The position numbers and the translations under genes were made by a program. Below are positions 16,687-26,090 of a DNA stretch of 64,000 nucleotides, one piece after another. The notes below the pieces were generated by a model, which worked only from the letters and a program-made list of their open reading frames with translations, searched no databases and was not told the DNA's origin. This DNA is from Saprospiraceae bacterium (GTDB taxonomy: Bacteria > Bacteroidota > Bacteroidia > Chitinophagales > Saprospiraceae): NCBI GenBank assembly GCA_041392805.1, contig JAWKLJ010000001.1:2852001-2916000 (forward strand), in the 5' to 3' direction. Positions within the stretch are counted from its first letter, which is position 1, and every line of letters starts with the position of its first letter.

Positions 16687-17445
16687 ATGCACCTTTTCCA
16701 TCGACTTATAGGCACACTTTTGTTTTTGATCATTGCCATTGGCCTCCAAGCCCAGTCTGCTATTCCGAAAAATGTTTTATTTGTTGGCAACAGCTATACT
16801 TATTTTTGGAATCTTCCCCAAACCGTAGGATTATTGGCCAAAGAAAAAAACATAGCCATGGTTACCCGGCAGTCCACTGTTGGCGGGGCGACATGGGGGC
16901 AGCATTGGCGGAAAGATCGTGGCTTAAAAACGATAGATCTGATTGAGCACGGGAATTTTGATGCCATTGTCATTCAGGATTTTAGCAGGAGTGCCGTTGA
17001 TACGCCGGATAGTTTGCTTTATTATGGTCAATTGCTGGGTGATTTGATTAAACAAAAAGGCGCACAAGCCTACGTTTACATGAGTTGGGCACGCGAATGG
17101 GATCCTTATATGCAAAAACCCATCACCGAAAAGTACACGGAGTTAGCCGCAAAAATAAATGCGCGTATCGTTCCAGTCGGTCCGGCATGGCAGCGGGCCA
17201 GGGAATTGAGGCCTGGTTTTCCATTATATGATGAAGATGGCAGTCATCCTTCCCCTTTAGGCACTTACCTGACAGCCTGTGTCTTTTATGGCGTATTCAC
17301 CCAGCAGTCGCCGGTGGGCTTGCCATCCAGGATTGTCACCACCGACAAAGATGGCGAGACCTTGTTTCTTTCCGTGCAATCTGCCGAAACGGCGCTGTTT
17401 TGTCAAAAGGTGGCGGAAGAGATCATTGCTCAATTTAAGGGTTAA
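16687..17445 (+). CDS. SGNH/GDSL-like hydrolase (DUF4886-like), secreted
   Basis: From the ATG at 16687 the product has a signal peptide (MHLFHRLIGTLLFLIIA... to QAQS) and a mature domain opening 'NVLFVGNSYTYFWNLP'. The GNS block carries the nucleophile Ser. The 'DGSHPSPLGTYL' block near the end carries the catalytic Asp/His pair. 'GGATWGQHW' and 'VIQDFSRSA' fit the intermediate blocks. Members hydrolyse ester bonds, often acetyl groups on polysaccharides, in the periplasm or outside. A longer frame from 16549 is possible but would push the signal peptide 46 residues inside. The 3' end overlaps the convergent ATPase gene by 11 bases. Confidence 0.8.
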   Translation: MHLFHRLIGTLLFLIIAIGLQAQSAIPKNVLFVGNSYTYFWNLPQTVGLLAKEKNIAMVTRQSTVGGATWGQHWRKDRGLKTIDLIEHGNFDAIVIQDFSRSAVDTPDSLLYYGQLLGDLIKQKGAQAYVYMSWAREWDPYMQKPITEKYTELAAKINARIVPVGPAWQRARELRPGFPLYDEDGSHPSPLGTYLTACVFYGVFTQQSPVGLPSRIVTTDKDGETLFLSVQSAETALFCQKVAEEIIAQFKG

Positions 17446-19957
17446 CCCTTCGCCGCTTATTCCACTTGTAGATTTCGACCCAAAATACACTGATAAAAGA
17501 AACGCCTATTATTTTCCAAAACAATGGAATACCAATTGCTTGCAAAGCAAAAAGTGATTGCATGCCTGGAATAAACAACGCGGCTGCTAAGATGCCCAAG
17601 GTAATGGCAATAATCAATGGCACAAGTTTATTGGGGTAACGCAGCGTTTGAAAAACAGCATAGTAAAAAGACCGGTTTACTAAGGTCAGGAAGATATTGC
17701 TCAGGAGGATGGTCGTAAAGGCAACGGTCCGCACCTGCGCTTTTTCATATCCACTATCCATCGAAATTTTGTACATAAATAGCACGCCGGCCGTGATGGC
17801 TAGTCCCTGTAAAATACTTATTGTCAACTCATTAAAAGAAAAAAAACTATTCCCTTGATGCAGTGGTTTCTCCGTTAGCAGGCGGGGTTCCATTGGCTCA
17901 TTTTCGAAGATAATAGAGCAGGTTGGCCCCATGATGAGTTCAAAAAAGATAACGTGAATGGGGCTAAAAATATTAGCGTATTCCCACCCAAAAAGCAAAG
18001 GCAAACTCACGGTCAAGATGATCGGTATATGGATAGAAATAATGTATTGGACCGCTTTTTTAAGGTTGGTATAAATCCGTCTGCCCAGGAAAATAGCGTC
18101 CGCAATTTTATCCAGGTTATCGTCGATGATGACCATAGAAGCCGCCCGTTTGGCCGTTTCCGTCCCTTTCTTGCCCATCGCCACGCCTATATGAGCAGCC
18201 TTTAGAGCCGGTGCGTCATTAACGCCATCGCCTGTCATCGCCACCACCTCCCCATTGGCCTTGAGGGCCTCAATCACCCGGAGTTTAGCCGCCGGAAACA
18301 TTCGCGCGAACAGATTGACTTGTTTGACTTCTTCTCTAAGGGTTGTTTCGTTCATTTTCATCACAGCTTCCCCCGTCAGGTGTTTTTCTAAGCCTGAAAA
18401 ATTCGTTTTCCTGGCGATAGCCATCGCTGTTTCCAGGTAGTCTCCCGTGATGATTTTTATTTGAATGCCTGCTTGGTAAAAGCGTTGGAAAACGCTGGAG
18501 ATATTTTGTTTCGGAGGGTCTTCCATGGCGATTAGTCCCTCAAAATGCCAGGCAAAAGCCGTTTGGTCAGCAGGAAATTCATCGCCAGCAAATGCGGCGC
18601 TCGATACCCCTAAGACCCGATAGCCTTCCATTGCCAGGGATCGGGCCTCCTCCCCTATCCTTTGTTTTTCAGATGCTTGCAGGCCACAATGGCCGATGAT
18701 GGTCTCCCAGCCACCTTTTGCCGCTATGATCCTTTGTCCCGCCTCATTTTCGTGCAAGTGAGTCATCATCGGCGGGCTGCCACTCAGCGGGTATTCATGA
18801 ATCATTCCAAAATCTGCTCGCTGATCGTTGGCAATCGTGATACGATAAGCCTCATGGATGGCTACTTCCATCGGATCGAATGGCTGCACCTCGCTCGACC
18901 ACATGGCGTATTCGACGATGCGTTGGCAGGCAGGGGACTGACAGGCATCAAGCCTGTATGTTTCATTCTCAGCCCAACAGTAGGCCTTAGCCAGCCTCAT
19001 TTTATTCTCCGTGATAGTCCCTGTTTTATCAATACAAATAACCGTTGCTGAACCAAGGCTCTCCACGGTTTGAGGCGCTTTGGCCAAGACGCCATTCTTG
19101 ATCAGCTTCCAGGCGCCCAAGGCCATGAAAGTGGCAAAGGCAACCGGGATTTCCTCTGGCAGTACCGACATAGCGAGGGTTAGCCCGTTCAAGAGGCCTT
19201 CCAGCACGTTACCGGATTGAACATAATTATACCCCCAAACGAACAGAAAGGCTACCACCCCAACGCCTGCCATCTTCGTCACAAAAGCATTGATCTGCAG
19301 CTGTAAAGGCGTTTTGGAAGTTTTTACATTCTCAAGCGATTTGCCAATTTTGCCCAACTCGGTTTGGCTCCCAATGGCATTCACCTTGGCGATGGCCGAA
19401 CCAGATGTAACCAAGGTTCCATAATAAATAGTATTATTTCCCTCTTCCTTGTTTTTACTCACCGAAAAAGATTCTCCCGTTAGGATAGCTTCGTTGATGC
19501 TAAAATCATTGGATTGCACGATGAGACCGTCGGAAGGAACTACATTGCCTTCCTCTACCAACATGAAATCCCCCATCACCATTTGCACGGTTGGAAGCTC
19601 AACGATGTTGCCATTGCGAATAACCTTACCATTGGGTTGAGTGAGTTTTTTTAAGGCCTGAAGAGCATTTTTACTTCGGGTTTCCTGGTATAAAGAGATC
19701 GCTGTAACAAAGGCAATAGCTGCCATCATCAACAAACCATCCGAATATTCCCCCAATATGAAATAAATACTGGCGGCAAGAAATAACAATAGAAACATAG
19801 GTTCCAACACAACATTTTTCAACACCTGCCAAAACCCTCCTTCTTTTTTGCTTTCCATAGTATTATAGCCATGCTGCTTGGCGGAGGCCAACACTTCGGC
19901 ACTTGAGAGTCCTTGGATGTCGGAAAAAAGGCTGGTCTGTTGCTTTTCATTTTGCAT
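17435..19957 (-). CDS. Cation-translocating P-type ATPase (calcium-pump type)
   Basis: The 840-residue protein has the full P-type core: 'LTGES' in the actuator domain, a 'PEEIPVAFA' motif in the M4 helix, phosphorylated Asp310 in DKTGT, 'KIITGDYLETA', and 'AMTGDGVNDAPALK' in the P-domain, with helices on both sides. The N-terminal sequence ('GLSSAEVLASAKQHGYN') is a cation-ATPase N-terminal domain. The PEEIP motif and overall length fit P2-type (SERCA/PMCA-like) pumps; the ion is probably Ca2+ but not certain. No heavy-metal-binding domain or CPC motif is present. The gene stands alone, convergent with the SGNH hydrolase. Confidence 0.9.
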   Translation of the reverse strand: MQNEKQQTSLFSDIQGLSSAEVLASAKQHGYNTMESKKEGGFWQVLKNVVLEPMFLLLFLAASIYFILGEYSDGLLMMAAIAFVTAISLYQETRSKNALQALKKLTQPNGKVIRNGNIVELPTVQMVMGDFMLVEEGNVVPSDGLIVQSNDFSINEAILTGESFSVSKNKEEGNNTIYYGTLVTSGSAIAKVNAIGSQTELGKIGKSLENVKTSKTPLQLQINAFVTKMAGVGVVAFLFVWGYNYVQSGNVLEGLLNGLTLAMSVLPEEIPVAFATFMALGAWKLIKNGVLAKAPQTVESLGSATVICIDKTGTITENKMRLAKAYCWAENETYRLDACQSPACQRIVEYAMWSSEVQPFDPMEVAIHEAYRITIANDQRADFGMIHEYPLSGSPPMMTHLHENEAGQRIIAAKGGWETIIGHCGLQASEKQRIGEEARSLAMEGYRVLGVSSAAFAGDEFPADQTAFAWHFEGLIAMEDPPKQNISSVFQRFYQAGIQIKIITGDYLETAMAIARKTNFSGLEKHLTGEAVMKMNETTLREEVKQVNLFARMFPAAKLRVIEALKANGEVVAMTGDGVNDAPALKAAHIGVAMGKKGTETAKRAASMVIIDDNLDKIADAIFLGRRIYTNLKKAVQYIISIHIPIILTVSLPLLFGWEYANIFSPIHVIFFELIMGPTCSIIFENEPMEPRLLTEKPLHQGNSFFSFNELTISILQGLAITAGVLFMYKISMDSGYEKAQVRTVAFTTILLSNIFLTLVNRSFYYAVFQTLRYPNKLVPLIIAITLGILAAALFIPGMQSLFALQAIGIPLFWKIIGVSFISVFWVEIYKWNKRRRVNP

Positions 19958-20134
19958 GAAATAGGGATTAAATAGTTCGATGCGTTAACAAATTAAGATA
20001 AACTGCTGTTTTTTTGCTATCACTTTTTCATCCACATCAAGGTTTATAGTCTGTATTTCAATTTTCACTTCGACAAGTACAAAGTAATTGGCTAAATGTA
20101 GTAAACTAGCGGAGGTTTAACAAAGAAGTAGCAA

Positions 20135-21151
20135 ATGAAAAAAATAAATATCGGAATCGTCGGCCTAGGCCGATTGGGAAAAGAATATGCCAAAAACATA
20201 GCCTTCAAAATCAGGCACGCCAACCTGATAGCCGCCTGCAGTATCCACGAGGAAGAATTGAATTATGCCCAAAAGGAACTAGGTGTTCCACATCTTTTCA
20301 CTTCATACGACCAGATGCTGCAATTACAAGGCTTGGATGCTGTTTTCGTCATCAGTTCTACAAACAAACACCCGGAACATATCATAAAGGCCCTCGAAGC
20401 TGGCCTGCACGTTTTTAGCGAAAAGCCCCTTGGTACGAGTGTAGCAGAATGTTTGGAAGTAGAGGCTGTTGCTGCAAAATATCCGAATCAATTAGCAATG
20501 GTAGGTTTTGTAAGGCGCTTTGACCCCAGCTACCGCTATGCCAAGGATAAAGTAGCCGCAGGAGCCATCGGCACACCCTATCTTGTGCGTTCGCAAACCG
20601 TAGACAAGGATACCATTGCCGAATGGCAAATACAGTATGTGACCCAAAGTGGGGGTATTTTCCATGATTTTAATGTTCATGACATTGACCTGGCTCGGTG
20701 GTTTTTGGGAGCCGAGATTAAAACGGTTTGGTCTATTGGTGGCGCTTTCAAATACCCTGCTTTTGCCTCCGTAGGAGATGCCGATAATGTCATGACCACC
20801 TGTGTCTTTGAGAATGGCTCCATGGCGGTGATCAATGCCAGTCGAACCGCCATGCATGGCCACGACACCTACACGGAGGTCGTAGGCTCCCTAGGCAGCC
20901 TCCGCATTGGCCGCCCCGCCGCCCTCAATCGGGTAGAGATTTATGATCAATACGGGGTAAGGCAAGAATGCGTGGAAACTTTCTGGGATCGCTTTGAGGC
21001 GGCTTTTTTATTGATGACCGAAGATTTTATTGATTGTATTCTTACCGGCAGAAAGCCGGAATTAGTGTTGGCGGATGCTACCCAAGCCACCAGGGGAGCA
21101 AGCGCCTTTACGGATTCATTTAAGACAGGGGGCCTGGTAACCATAGCCTGA
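20135..21151 (+). CDS. Gfo/Idh/MocA family oxidoreductase (inositol 2-dehydrogenase-like)
   Basis: The 338-residue cytoplasmic enzyme opens with a Rossmann NAD(P)-binding motif 'GIVGLGRLGKEYA' and contains the family's 'SEKPLGTS' motif near residue 95 with the substrate/cofactor-contacting Lys. The C-terminal domain has 'GGIFHDFNVHDIDLARWFLG', where the His and Asp pattern DxxxHDxD is typical of inositol 2-dehydrogenases and related sugar dehydrogenases. The likely reaction is NAD-dependent oxidation of a cyclitol or sugar ring hydroxyl. It is convergent with the BNR_4 lipoprotein gene with only two bases between, and no other inositol-catabolism genes are present, so myo-inositol as substrate is only an analogy. 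Confidence 0.85.
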   Translation: MKKINIGIVGLGRLGKEYAKNIAFKIRHANLIAACSIHEEELNYAQKELGVPHLFTSYDQMLQLQGLDAVFVISSTNKHPEHIIKALEAGLHVFSEKPLGTSVAECLEVEAVAAKYPNQLAMVGFVRRFDPSYRYAKDKVAAGAIGTPYLVRSQTVDKDTIAEWQIQYVTQSGGIFHDFNVHDIDLARWFLGAEIKTVWSIGGAFKYPAFASVGDADNVMTTCVFENGSMAVINASRTAMHGHDTYTEVVGSLGSLRIGRPAALNRVEIYDQYGVRQECVETFWDRFEAAFLLMTEDFIDCILTGRKPELVLADATQATRGASAFTDSFKTGGLVTIA

Positions 21152-21153
21152 CA

Positions 21154-22467
21154 TCATTGGTGAATATAGTATTTGATGGCCGTTTGATAATCAGTATAGT
21201 GGATATATTTGTGATTTTCCATCCAAAATACGACCTCTTGCTGCTCATTCCCTTCCCGAGGCACATAGGGCCTGACGTTATCCAATTTTGAGCCCTGGGT
21301 AATGGCTTTGGTTTGCCAGGTCTGGCCATTGTCCTTGGTTTGCCATCTTTCAATTTCAAAAACACCATTGATTTGACGAGAGAGGTATACCACATTCGTA
21401 TTAGCAGGATACAAGCACATGTTGCCAAAATAATGCACCTCTCGTTCTTCCTCCCCTGGGGGCGTCTGCGGAAACCATTTGCCCGCACTGCAAAGCTCCG
21501 TATTGACCCAATTTTCGCCGTCATATTTTGCGTACCAGTAGCGGTGATCGGTTTCGCTGGGGCTTTTAGTGTAGAGAATAACAGGATTCCCCTTCTCATC
21601 CTGGGCCACATCTGCAATCCAGGCCCGGCCCGAGGTCTCGTTTGATTGATAAATCAGGGTGGCATCTTTGGGTTCGAAGGGAATGCTTTGCATATCTGCG
21701 ATTTTGCTTCCATCTGCCTTGTAAAAAGCCCCCGCTTCATAATAGGCATAATAGACCGAATTGGTTGGCTCTACCCTGGGGTGTCCATCCGTAAAAATGA
21801 TATGTATTTTGGATATGCCGTCGGAGTAGTATTTGGCATAAGGTCGATTATTGGGATCAAAGGGATAGTTGGTAATCATTACTTTGCTAGTGGTCCAGGT
21901 TTTCCCATCATCATCCGACCACATCATGTTGGGTTTGTAACCAGTCCAACGGCCAAAGCAATACAAGCGGTTATTTTCCGCTTGCAGCCGATAGGGATTG
22001 GCGTAAGTGACGTGAACTTTGGGGAATTCCTCGAGTAAGGCCGAATCCAAGAGGGGAACCTTTACAGCCTCCCCAAAACTTGAAATATCCATCCCGGCTG
22101 AAGTCGTATTCATAAAAAAACCATCCTTACCTGAATGAGAAGTATACGTCGCTATCAAATGGCCATTAGCCGTTTTTACAAAAGCAGGGTTATCGTGATC
22201 ATCCGATTGGAGTTTTGGATATAAAGTTTTTGTCACGATTGCTTTGGTTTGGGGGTTAAATGCGGCAGCTTCAATGGTTCCGTCTGCCTTCACCCAGCCC
22301 GTGATGATTTCCTGCCCATTATAAATGGCGCGTGGATCGGAAAACCAACACCAAGCACCATCATCTGTCAGGTATGCCGTTTCAGGCTTCGGTGCACTAC
22401 AGCTGCTAACCCCAAAGCTGTAGAGAAAATATACTATAAAGCATGGCCAGGACGTTTTCTTGAACAT
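21154..22467 (-). CDS. BNR_4-type beta-propeller lipoprotein
   Basis: The 437-residue protein has an N-terminal hydrophobic segment and a lipobox-like 'GVSSCSAP' (Cys at about 23), so it is probably lipidated in the envelope. The body begins 'DDGAWCWFSDPRAIY' and contains 'DDHDNPAFVKTANGHLIATY' and 'MMWSDDDGKTWTTS', all typical of the BNR_4 (sialidase-like, seven-bladed propeller) family. Members are carried by polysaccharide-degradation loci, and some related proteins are polysaccharide lyases. The catalytic function here is not determined. The gene is convergent with the Gfo/Idh/MocA gene and divergent from the five-gene operon. Confidence 0.75.
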   Translation of the reverse strand: MFKKTSWPCFIVYFLYSFGVSSCSAPKPETAYLTDDGAWCWFSDPRAIYNGQEIITGWVKADGTIEAAAFNPQTKAIVTKTLYPKLQSDDHDNPAFVKTANGHLIATYTSHSGKDGFFMNTTSAGMDISSFGEAVKVPLLDSALLEEFPKVHVTYANPYRLQAENNRLYCFGRWTGYKPNMMWSDDDGKTWTTSKVMITNYPFDPNNRPYAKYYSDGISKIHIIFTDGHPRVEPTNSVYYAYYEAGAFYKADGSKIADMQSIPFEPKDATLIYQSNETSGRAWIADVAQDEKGNPVILYTKSPSETDHRYWYAKYDGENWVNTELCSAGKWFPQTPPGEEEREVHYFGNMCLYPANTNVVYLSRQINGVFEIERWQTKDNGQTWQTKAITQGSKLDNVRPYVPREGNEQQEVVFWMENHKYIHYTDYQTAIKYYIHQ

Positions 22468-22552
22468 ATGTGAAAATATATTTACTAAAAATAACTATAT
22501 TGCTTGAATTATTGGGGTTTTAGGAATGAGGCCTTAGGATAAAAGTTAACTA

Positions 22553-22975
22553 GTGCTTCTTTTTTTGGCAAAAACCCAGTATTCAGCACACACAAAATCT
22601 ACAAATTTGGCATTACTTCCTAATTTTTTAACCCAAACTGCGGCGGAGGTCGTGGAATTGCAAGAAATATTTGATCTGGCTTATGAACAGGAACTCACAC
22701 AAGCAATACCCTCCATAGCAGCCAGTACGGGGCTTGACACACTGCTCAACCAGGCGCTCTTTCCTAGCCGCCTATTTGTCAGTGAACAAGTGCTAAAATG
22801 CCATCTCCATATAGAAAAAGAACAAAGCTTTCACCTGGCCTTCGAGGTCAAAACTACCCCCCTCAGTTTTGAGCTGTTGATGGAGAAAAAATATACCGAG
22901 CAGCAAAGACTAAGTATTCATGTAACACAAATTCCCCTCGTAAATCACCCTTTTGCAAAATCATCTAAGACCTAA
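22553..22975 (+). CDS. Hypothetical protein 1 of a five-gene operon
   Basis: The 140-residue product must start at GTG (22553) because an in-frame stop lies two codons upstream and no early ATG exists. It has no lipobox or clear signal and I recognise no family. The second half ('SEQVLKCHLHIEKEQSFHL ... RLSIHVTQIPL') resembles in order and spacing a segment in the next three proteins: a strand beginning with Glu or Tyr, a second strand, then a basic turn and a strand ending in Pro. The next gene starts 13 bases after its stop. Confidence 0.6.
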   Translation: MLLFLAKTQYSAHTKSTNLALLPNFLTQTAAEVVELQEIFDLAYEQELTQAIPSIAASTGLDTLLNQALFPSRLFVSEQVLKCHLHIEKEQSFHLAFEVKTTPLSFELLMEKKYTEQQRLSIHVTQIPLVNHPFAKSSKT

Positions 22976-22988
22976 AATAATTTAAATT

Positions 22989-23603
22989 ATGAATGGAGAA
23001 GTTAGTTCATTAATCAAAGATCTTTCTAGTGTATCTAGCATCGTAGGGTCCTTGGGGCTCAGTATTGCTGCTGCACAAAAGGCGTTCAACCTAGATTACC
23101 TGGAAAACCTGGAAAAGCTATTGGCCTCAGCCAAAAGTCTCCTCGGGCAAGAAAGCTTGGAAAACGACGCCAAATTACAAGAATTTAATGCCCTGATCAC
23201 CAATATGATCATATCCTTGGCCCCTTCCAGGTACCAATTTACCGAAACAACGTTGACCGTCAAATTGGATTTAGCCCAAACGATGTCCAAGGGGACCCAT
23301 GTTGGGCTGGGGATGAATGTAGGTGCCGTTGCGGTAAATGCCGCTATGACTTCCGCCTTCGGTTATGACTACAGAGCTGCTGCCGAGGTGAAAACCGTTT
23401 TGCATGCTATCCCGCCTGACATAGTTGCCTTGAAAGCCTTATTGGGACAAGCACGCGCTATTAGTAAAAAAGCGCTTGAATTGCCTAGTGCCGCAACTGT
23501 CGATGCGAATATTATCAAGACCTCTAGTCGAATTTTTGAAAAGGTAGTTGAAAAACCAGCTGCAGAGATCAAACCAACGAAACCTGCTCCTCCTGAAGTT
23601 TAA
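22989..23603 (+). CDS. Hypothetical protein 2 of a five-gene operon (DUF2589-like layout)
   Basis: The 204-residue protein has a helical N-terminus with a Gly/Ala-rich stretch ('VGSLGLSIAAAQKAF') followed by strands: 'TETTLTVKLDLAQ', a Gly-rich link, 'FGYDYRAAAEVKTVLHAIPP'. It ends in an Ala/Pro/Lys-rich tail. The plan of an N-terminal helix, a strand pair and a terminal 'V.A.PP' strand reminds me of the DUF2589 family, but this is a comparison from memory and not tested. No catalytic motif, no signal peptide. The next gene starts 12 bases downstream. Confidence 0.65.
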   Translation: MNGEVSSLIKDLSSVSSIVGSLGLSIAAAQKAFNLDYLENLEKLLASAKSLLGQESLENDAKLQEFNALITNMIISLAPSRYQFTETTLTVKLDLAQTMSKGTHVGLGMNVGAVAVNAAMTSAFGYDYRAAAEVKTVLHAIPPDIVALKALLGQARAISKKALELPSAATVDANIIKTSSRIFEKVVEKPAAEIKPTKPAPPEV

Positions 23604-23615
23604 TAATTATCGATT

Positions 23616-24569
23616 ATGCCAAATGGTAACGACATTGATCCTATGGAGGAATTGGCGAATCAGATACTCGCTGAGTCGCTCAATCTGGTGAACTTAGCCA
23701 GGCCTTTTAAAAATAAATTTAACAGGCTAAGTCTGGATGAAAAGAAGGAATCCCTAGGTCAGCTTCAACAAAAATTAGCCCATATAGGGGATATGGTCAG
23801 GGTTTCTATTCAAGGAATGGAACGAGATGCCTCGCCCCCAGCAGAAGAACTGGTTAGAGCTATTGATTCCCGTACCCCCACCAATTCGAAGGACACTACT
23901 TTTGCCAAGTTTCTTTCTGACATCGGAGAATCCGTGATTAAATCGCAGGAACAGCTCGATCAACGATCGATCCAGTACTTACAAGGTATCCAAGACCGGC
24001 CTTATATTCCACCAACCATGTTTCGGATTCCCAGAATCACAGCGGAGTTGAAGGTGGCACTGGAGGAAAAGGAGGGGATGGGTTTAAATGTACTCCTGTT
24101 TTCTCGAAAGCGGGAGATGAGTGAACTCAACCAGCAATCTATTAATTTTGAAATTGCGGCGGTTCCTCCTTCACCGGAATTACTGCACATGTTGCAAGAC
24201 CAGGTACCTCGTATAGATTTCCTTTTTGACCAGATGAAAAGGCAAGCTATTTTTGAGCTGGTAAAAGCGTTGAGTCCGCAGCAAACCAACACCAACCTTC
24301 AGACGCAACTGAAGGTCATGCTATCCAGTGAAAACCAGCATAAGGTGTTGATCTGGCCAGTTAAAGGTAACAATACCTTCCTCCTTCTTTTTGCTGCGGA
24401 TGCAACGGGCAAAGACATAGGTGTCTGGTTTTTGGATGCAGATAAAAAGGAATTATCGGCCGTACTACGCCTAGACCTAACGCCCAAACCCAGTGAAAAT
24501 CAAGCACCACTGCGCGAGTTTGTATTTGGACTTGGACAAGCCCAGGCAAAACTGCTGGGTGTGGGTTGA
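23616..24569 (+). CDS. Hypothetical protein 3 of a five-gene operon
   Basis: The 317-residue cytoplasmic protein starts with a helical, charged region (about 1-130, coiled-coil-like). Around residue 135 it has 'RIPRITAELKVALEEKEG' then 'GLNVLLFSRKRE' and 'INFEIAAVPPSPELLHML', the shared operon segment. The final ~100 residues ('HKVLIWPVKGNNTFLLLFA', 'GVWFLDADKKELSAV') look like a small mixed alpha/beta domain and align loosely with the middle of protein 4 ('HPLVLTDNGGQFLLIDF ... KSLWFNSK'). No enzyme motif is seen. A 162-base gap before the next gene carries a repeat-like sequence. Confidence 0.65.
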   Translation: MPNGNDIDPMEELANQILAESLNLVNLARPFKNKFNRLSLDEKKESLGQLQQKLAHIGDMVRVSIQGMERDASPPAEELVRAIDSRTPTNSKDTTFAKFLSDIGESVIKSQEQLDQRSIQYLQGIQDRPYIPPTMFRIPRITAELKVALEEKEGMGLNVLLFSRKREMSELNQQSINFEIAAVPPSPELLHMLQDQVPRIDFLFDQMKRQAIFELVKALSPQQTNTNLQTQLKVMLSSENQHKVLIWPVKGNNTFLLLFAADATGKDIGVWFLDADKKELSAVLRLDLTPKPSENQAPLREFVFGLGQAQAKLLGVG

Positions 24570-24581
24570 ACGCTTTCTAAT

Positions 24582-24607
24582 ACCCGGGCACCCGTCTAAG
24601 CTTGGAC
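24582..24607. repeat. Dispersed motif (also at 40256 and inverted at 40326)
   Basis: The core 'cccgtctaagcttggac' lies in the gap between operon genes 3 and 4. Related cores occur at 40253-40273 (cccgtctaggattggac) and, inverted, at 40326-40339 (tccaagcttagacg). In this gap 'gtctaatacc' also recurs just before gene 4. Possibly a REP-like element. Confidence 0.45.
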
Positions 24608-24731
24608 AAAATGGGAAGTACGAAATGGGAAGTCGGAACCGCTACACCTGGGAACGCCTAGAAACATTCCCCTTTCCTTCTGCCTTCCTATCCTCATCCA
24701 GCCTTAGAAGGGGCGTCTAATACCTTTGATA

Positions 24732-26090
24732 ATGGTTGAAGCAGATCTCTTTCTCGAAAAATTACCAGCACAACTATCTGCTTCCGTGGAGGTAATCCCG
24801 GGACTGAATAGGTCGCTTTTGTTAAATGGATTAAATCGGTTAATTGAGCCCAACAATGGCCTTCGGGAACAATTCGTGCTTCGGCAATATCAATTGGCGA
24901 TTCGTTTTGGGATCAACAAAAGTAAAACGGGGCAACTCTCGTTTTTTTTCAAGCGGAAAAAACGCAAAGAAGAGGTGGTCATGGATGTAAAGGTGAGCTT
25001 GGCCATTCAAGCTGTTCCTGAAATGCTCAGTTTGATGGAACAAGAGGTTATGCCCTTTTATTTTTACTGGAAAGTTCCGCCTTTCCTACTTTTGGACGCA
25101 GCGGAGCGCCAGGCAATAATTGACGCATTACCAGGGCCAGGTCCCAAACATCCGCTTGTCCTCACCGACAATGGAGGACAATTTCTCTTAATTGATTTCG
25201 AAAATAGTCATACAGCGCCTAAAAAAAGCCTTTGGTTTAACAGCAAGGCCATTATGGCTGCGGGAAATGGACTTTGGGATGCGGAACCATTTTTTGTTAT
25301 TTATCGAAGTATCAGAGAATGGTTGGCGGGACTATGGCAGGAGGATACCATGGTCGCCCTGAACTTAAGCAATGACAAAGACATTAGCCAGGTCATTCGA
25401 ACCATAACCCTGGGCTTTACGTCCAGTCGAAAATCCTTGCTCAGACAAGGTCAGGATATGCCAGCAGACCATTGGTTGTGGAATGCGATCCCGCTGTACG
25501 ATATAAAAAACTATCATTGTGATGCCCTTTTGCGGTTAGATGAGGAAGGAGATTTGGCCTTAGTTGATAGTCCTCGTTCTTTTCAATTGGGCTTAGTCAT
25601 GGAACTCAACGAAATAGATCGCCACTATGAAGCTATAATTGGGATGCAGCTGCCGGACTTCTTGATTAAAGGCGAATTATATGAGGCTTTTTGGGGGATT
25701 TTTTTAGACTATGACGAATCACCTAAGATCAGAAAAGAGTTGTCTGAGAAGGCCAATAAAAAAGGCTATAACCTTTCCGAGGAGGCCATTTTCGACCTAT
25801 TGCAACAAGCGCGCGATGGCCAGGGCAGTGTTTTCAGAATTGACCGCCAGAAAAATACAGATGTCAATGTTTTCATTATTTCCGGCACTTTTAAAGAAGA
25901 AGACATCCATTTAGTTTTTAGTGGCCAATTTGAAGTAGAAAATGTGCATCCTCCCGATGTGGTTTTTAAGGGAAAACAGAGCCTTGAAGTTCACTACTGG
26001 CCTGAGCAAAACCAGATCGATCAGCCTCTTGTGAACTACTTTTTGCGTATTGTGAAATACTTTAAACGCTGGGAAGACTTATTGCAATGA
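24732..26090 (+). CDS. Hypothetical protein 4 of a five-gene operon
   Basis: This 452-residue protein starts at an ATG two codons inside a longer TTG frame. It has no signal or transmembrane segment. Residues ~45-105 carry the shared segment in its clearest basic form ('YQLAIRFGINKSKTGQLSF', a FKRKKRK turn, 'VKVSLAIQAVPEML'). Residues ~130-160 ('HPLVLTDNGGQFLLIDFENS') parallel the C-terminus of protein 3. The C-terminal part has 'GFTSSRKSLLRQGQDMPADHW' and 'GQFEVENVHPPDVVFKGK', suggesting a second copy of strand-rich modules. I recognise no family. Its TGA overlaps the next ATG (ATGA), so the pair is translationally coupled. Confidence 0.65.
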   Translation: MVEADLFLEKLPAQLSASVEVIPGLNRSLLLNGLNRLIEPNNGLREQFVLRQYQLAIRFGINKSKTGQLSFFFKRKKRKEEVVMDVKVSLAIQAVPEMLSLMEQEVMPFYFYWKVPPFLLLDAAERQAIIDALPGPGPKHPLVLTDNGGQFLLIDFENSHTAPKKSLWFNSKAIMAAGNGLWDAEPFFVIYRSIREWLAGLWQEDTMVALNLSNDKDISQVIRTITLGFTSSRKSLLRQGQDMPADHWLWNAIPLYDIKNYHCDALLRLDEEGDLALVDSPRSFQLGLVMELNEIDRHYEAIIGMQLPDFLIKGELYEAFWGIFLDYDESPKIRKELSEKANKKGYNLSEEAIFDLLQQARDGQGSVFRIDRQKNTDVNVFIISGTFKEEDIHLVFSGQFEVENVHPPDVVFKGKQSLEVHYWPEQNQIDQPLVNYFLRIVKYFKRWEDLLQ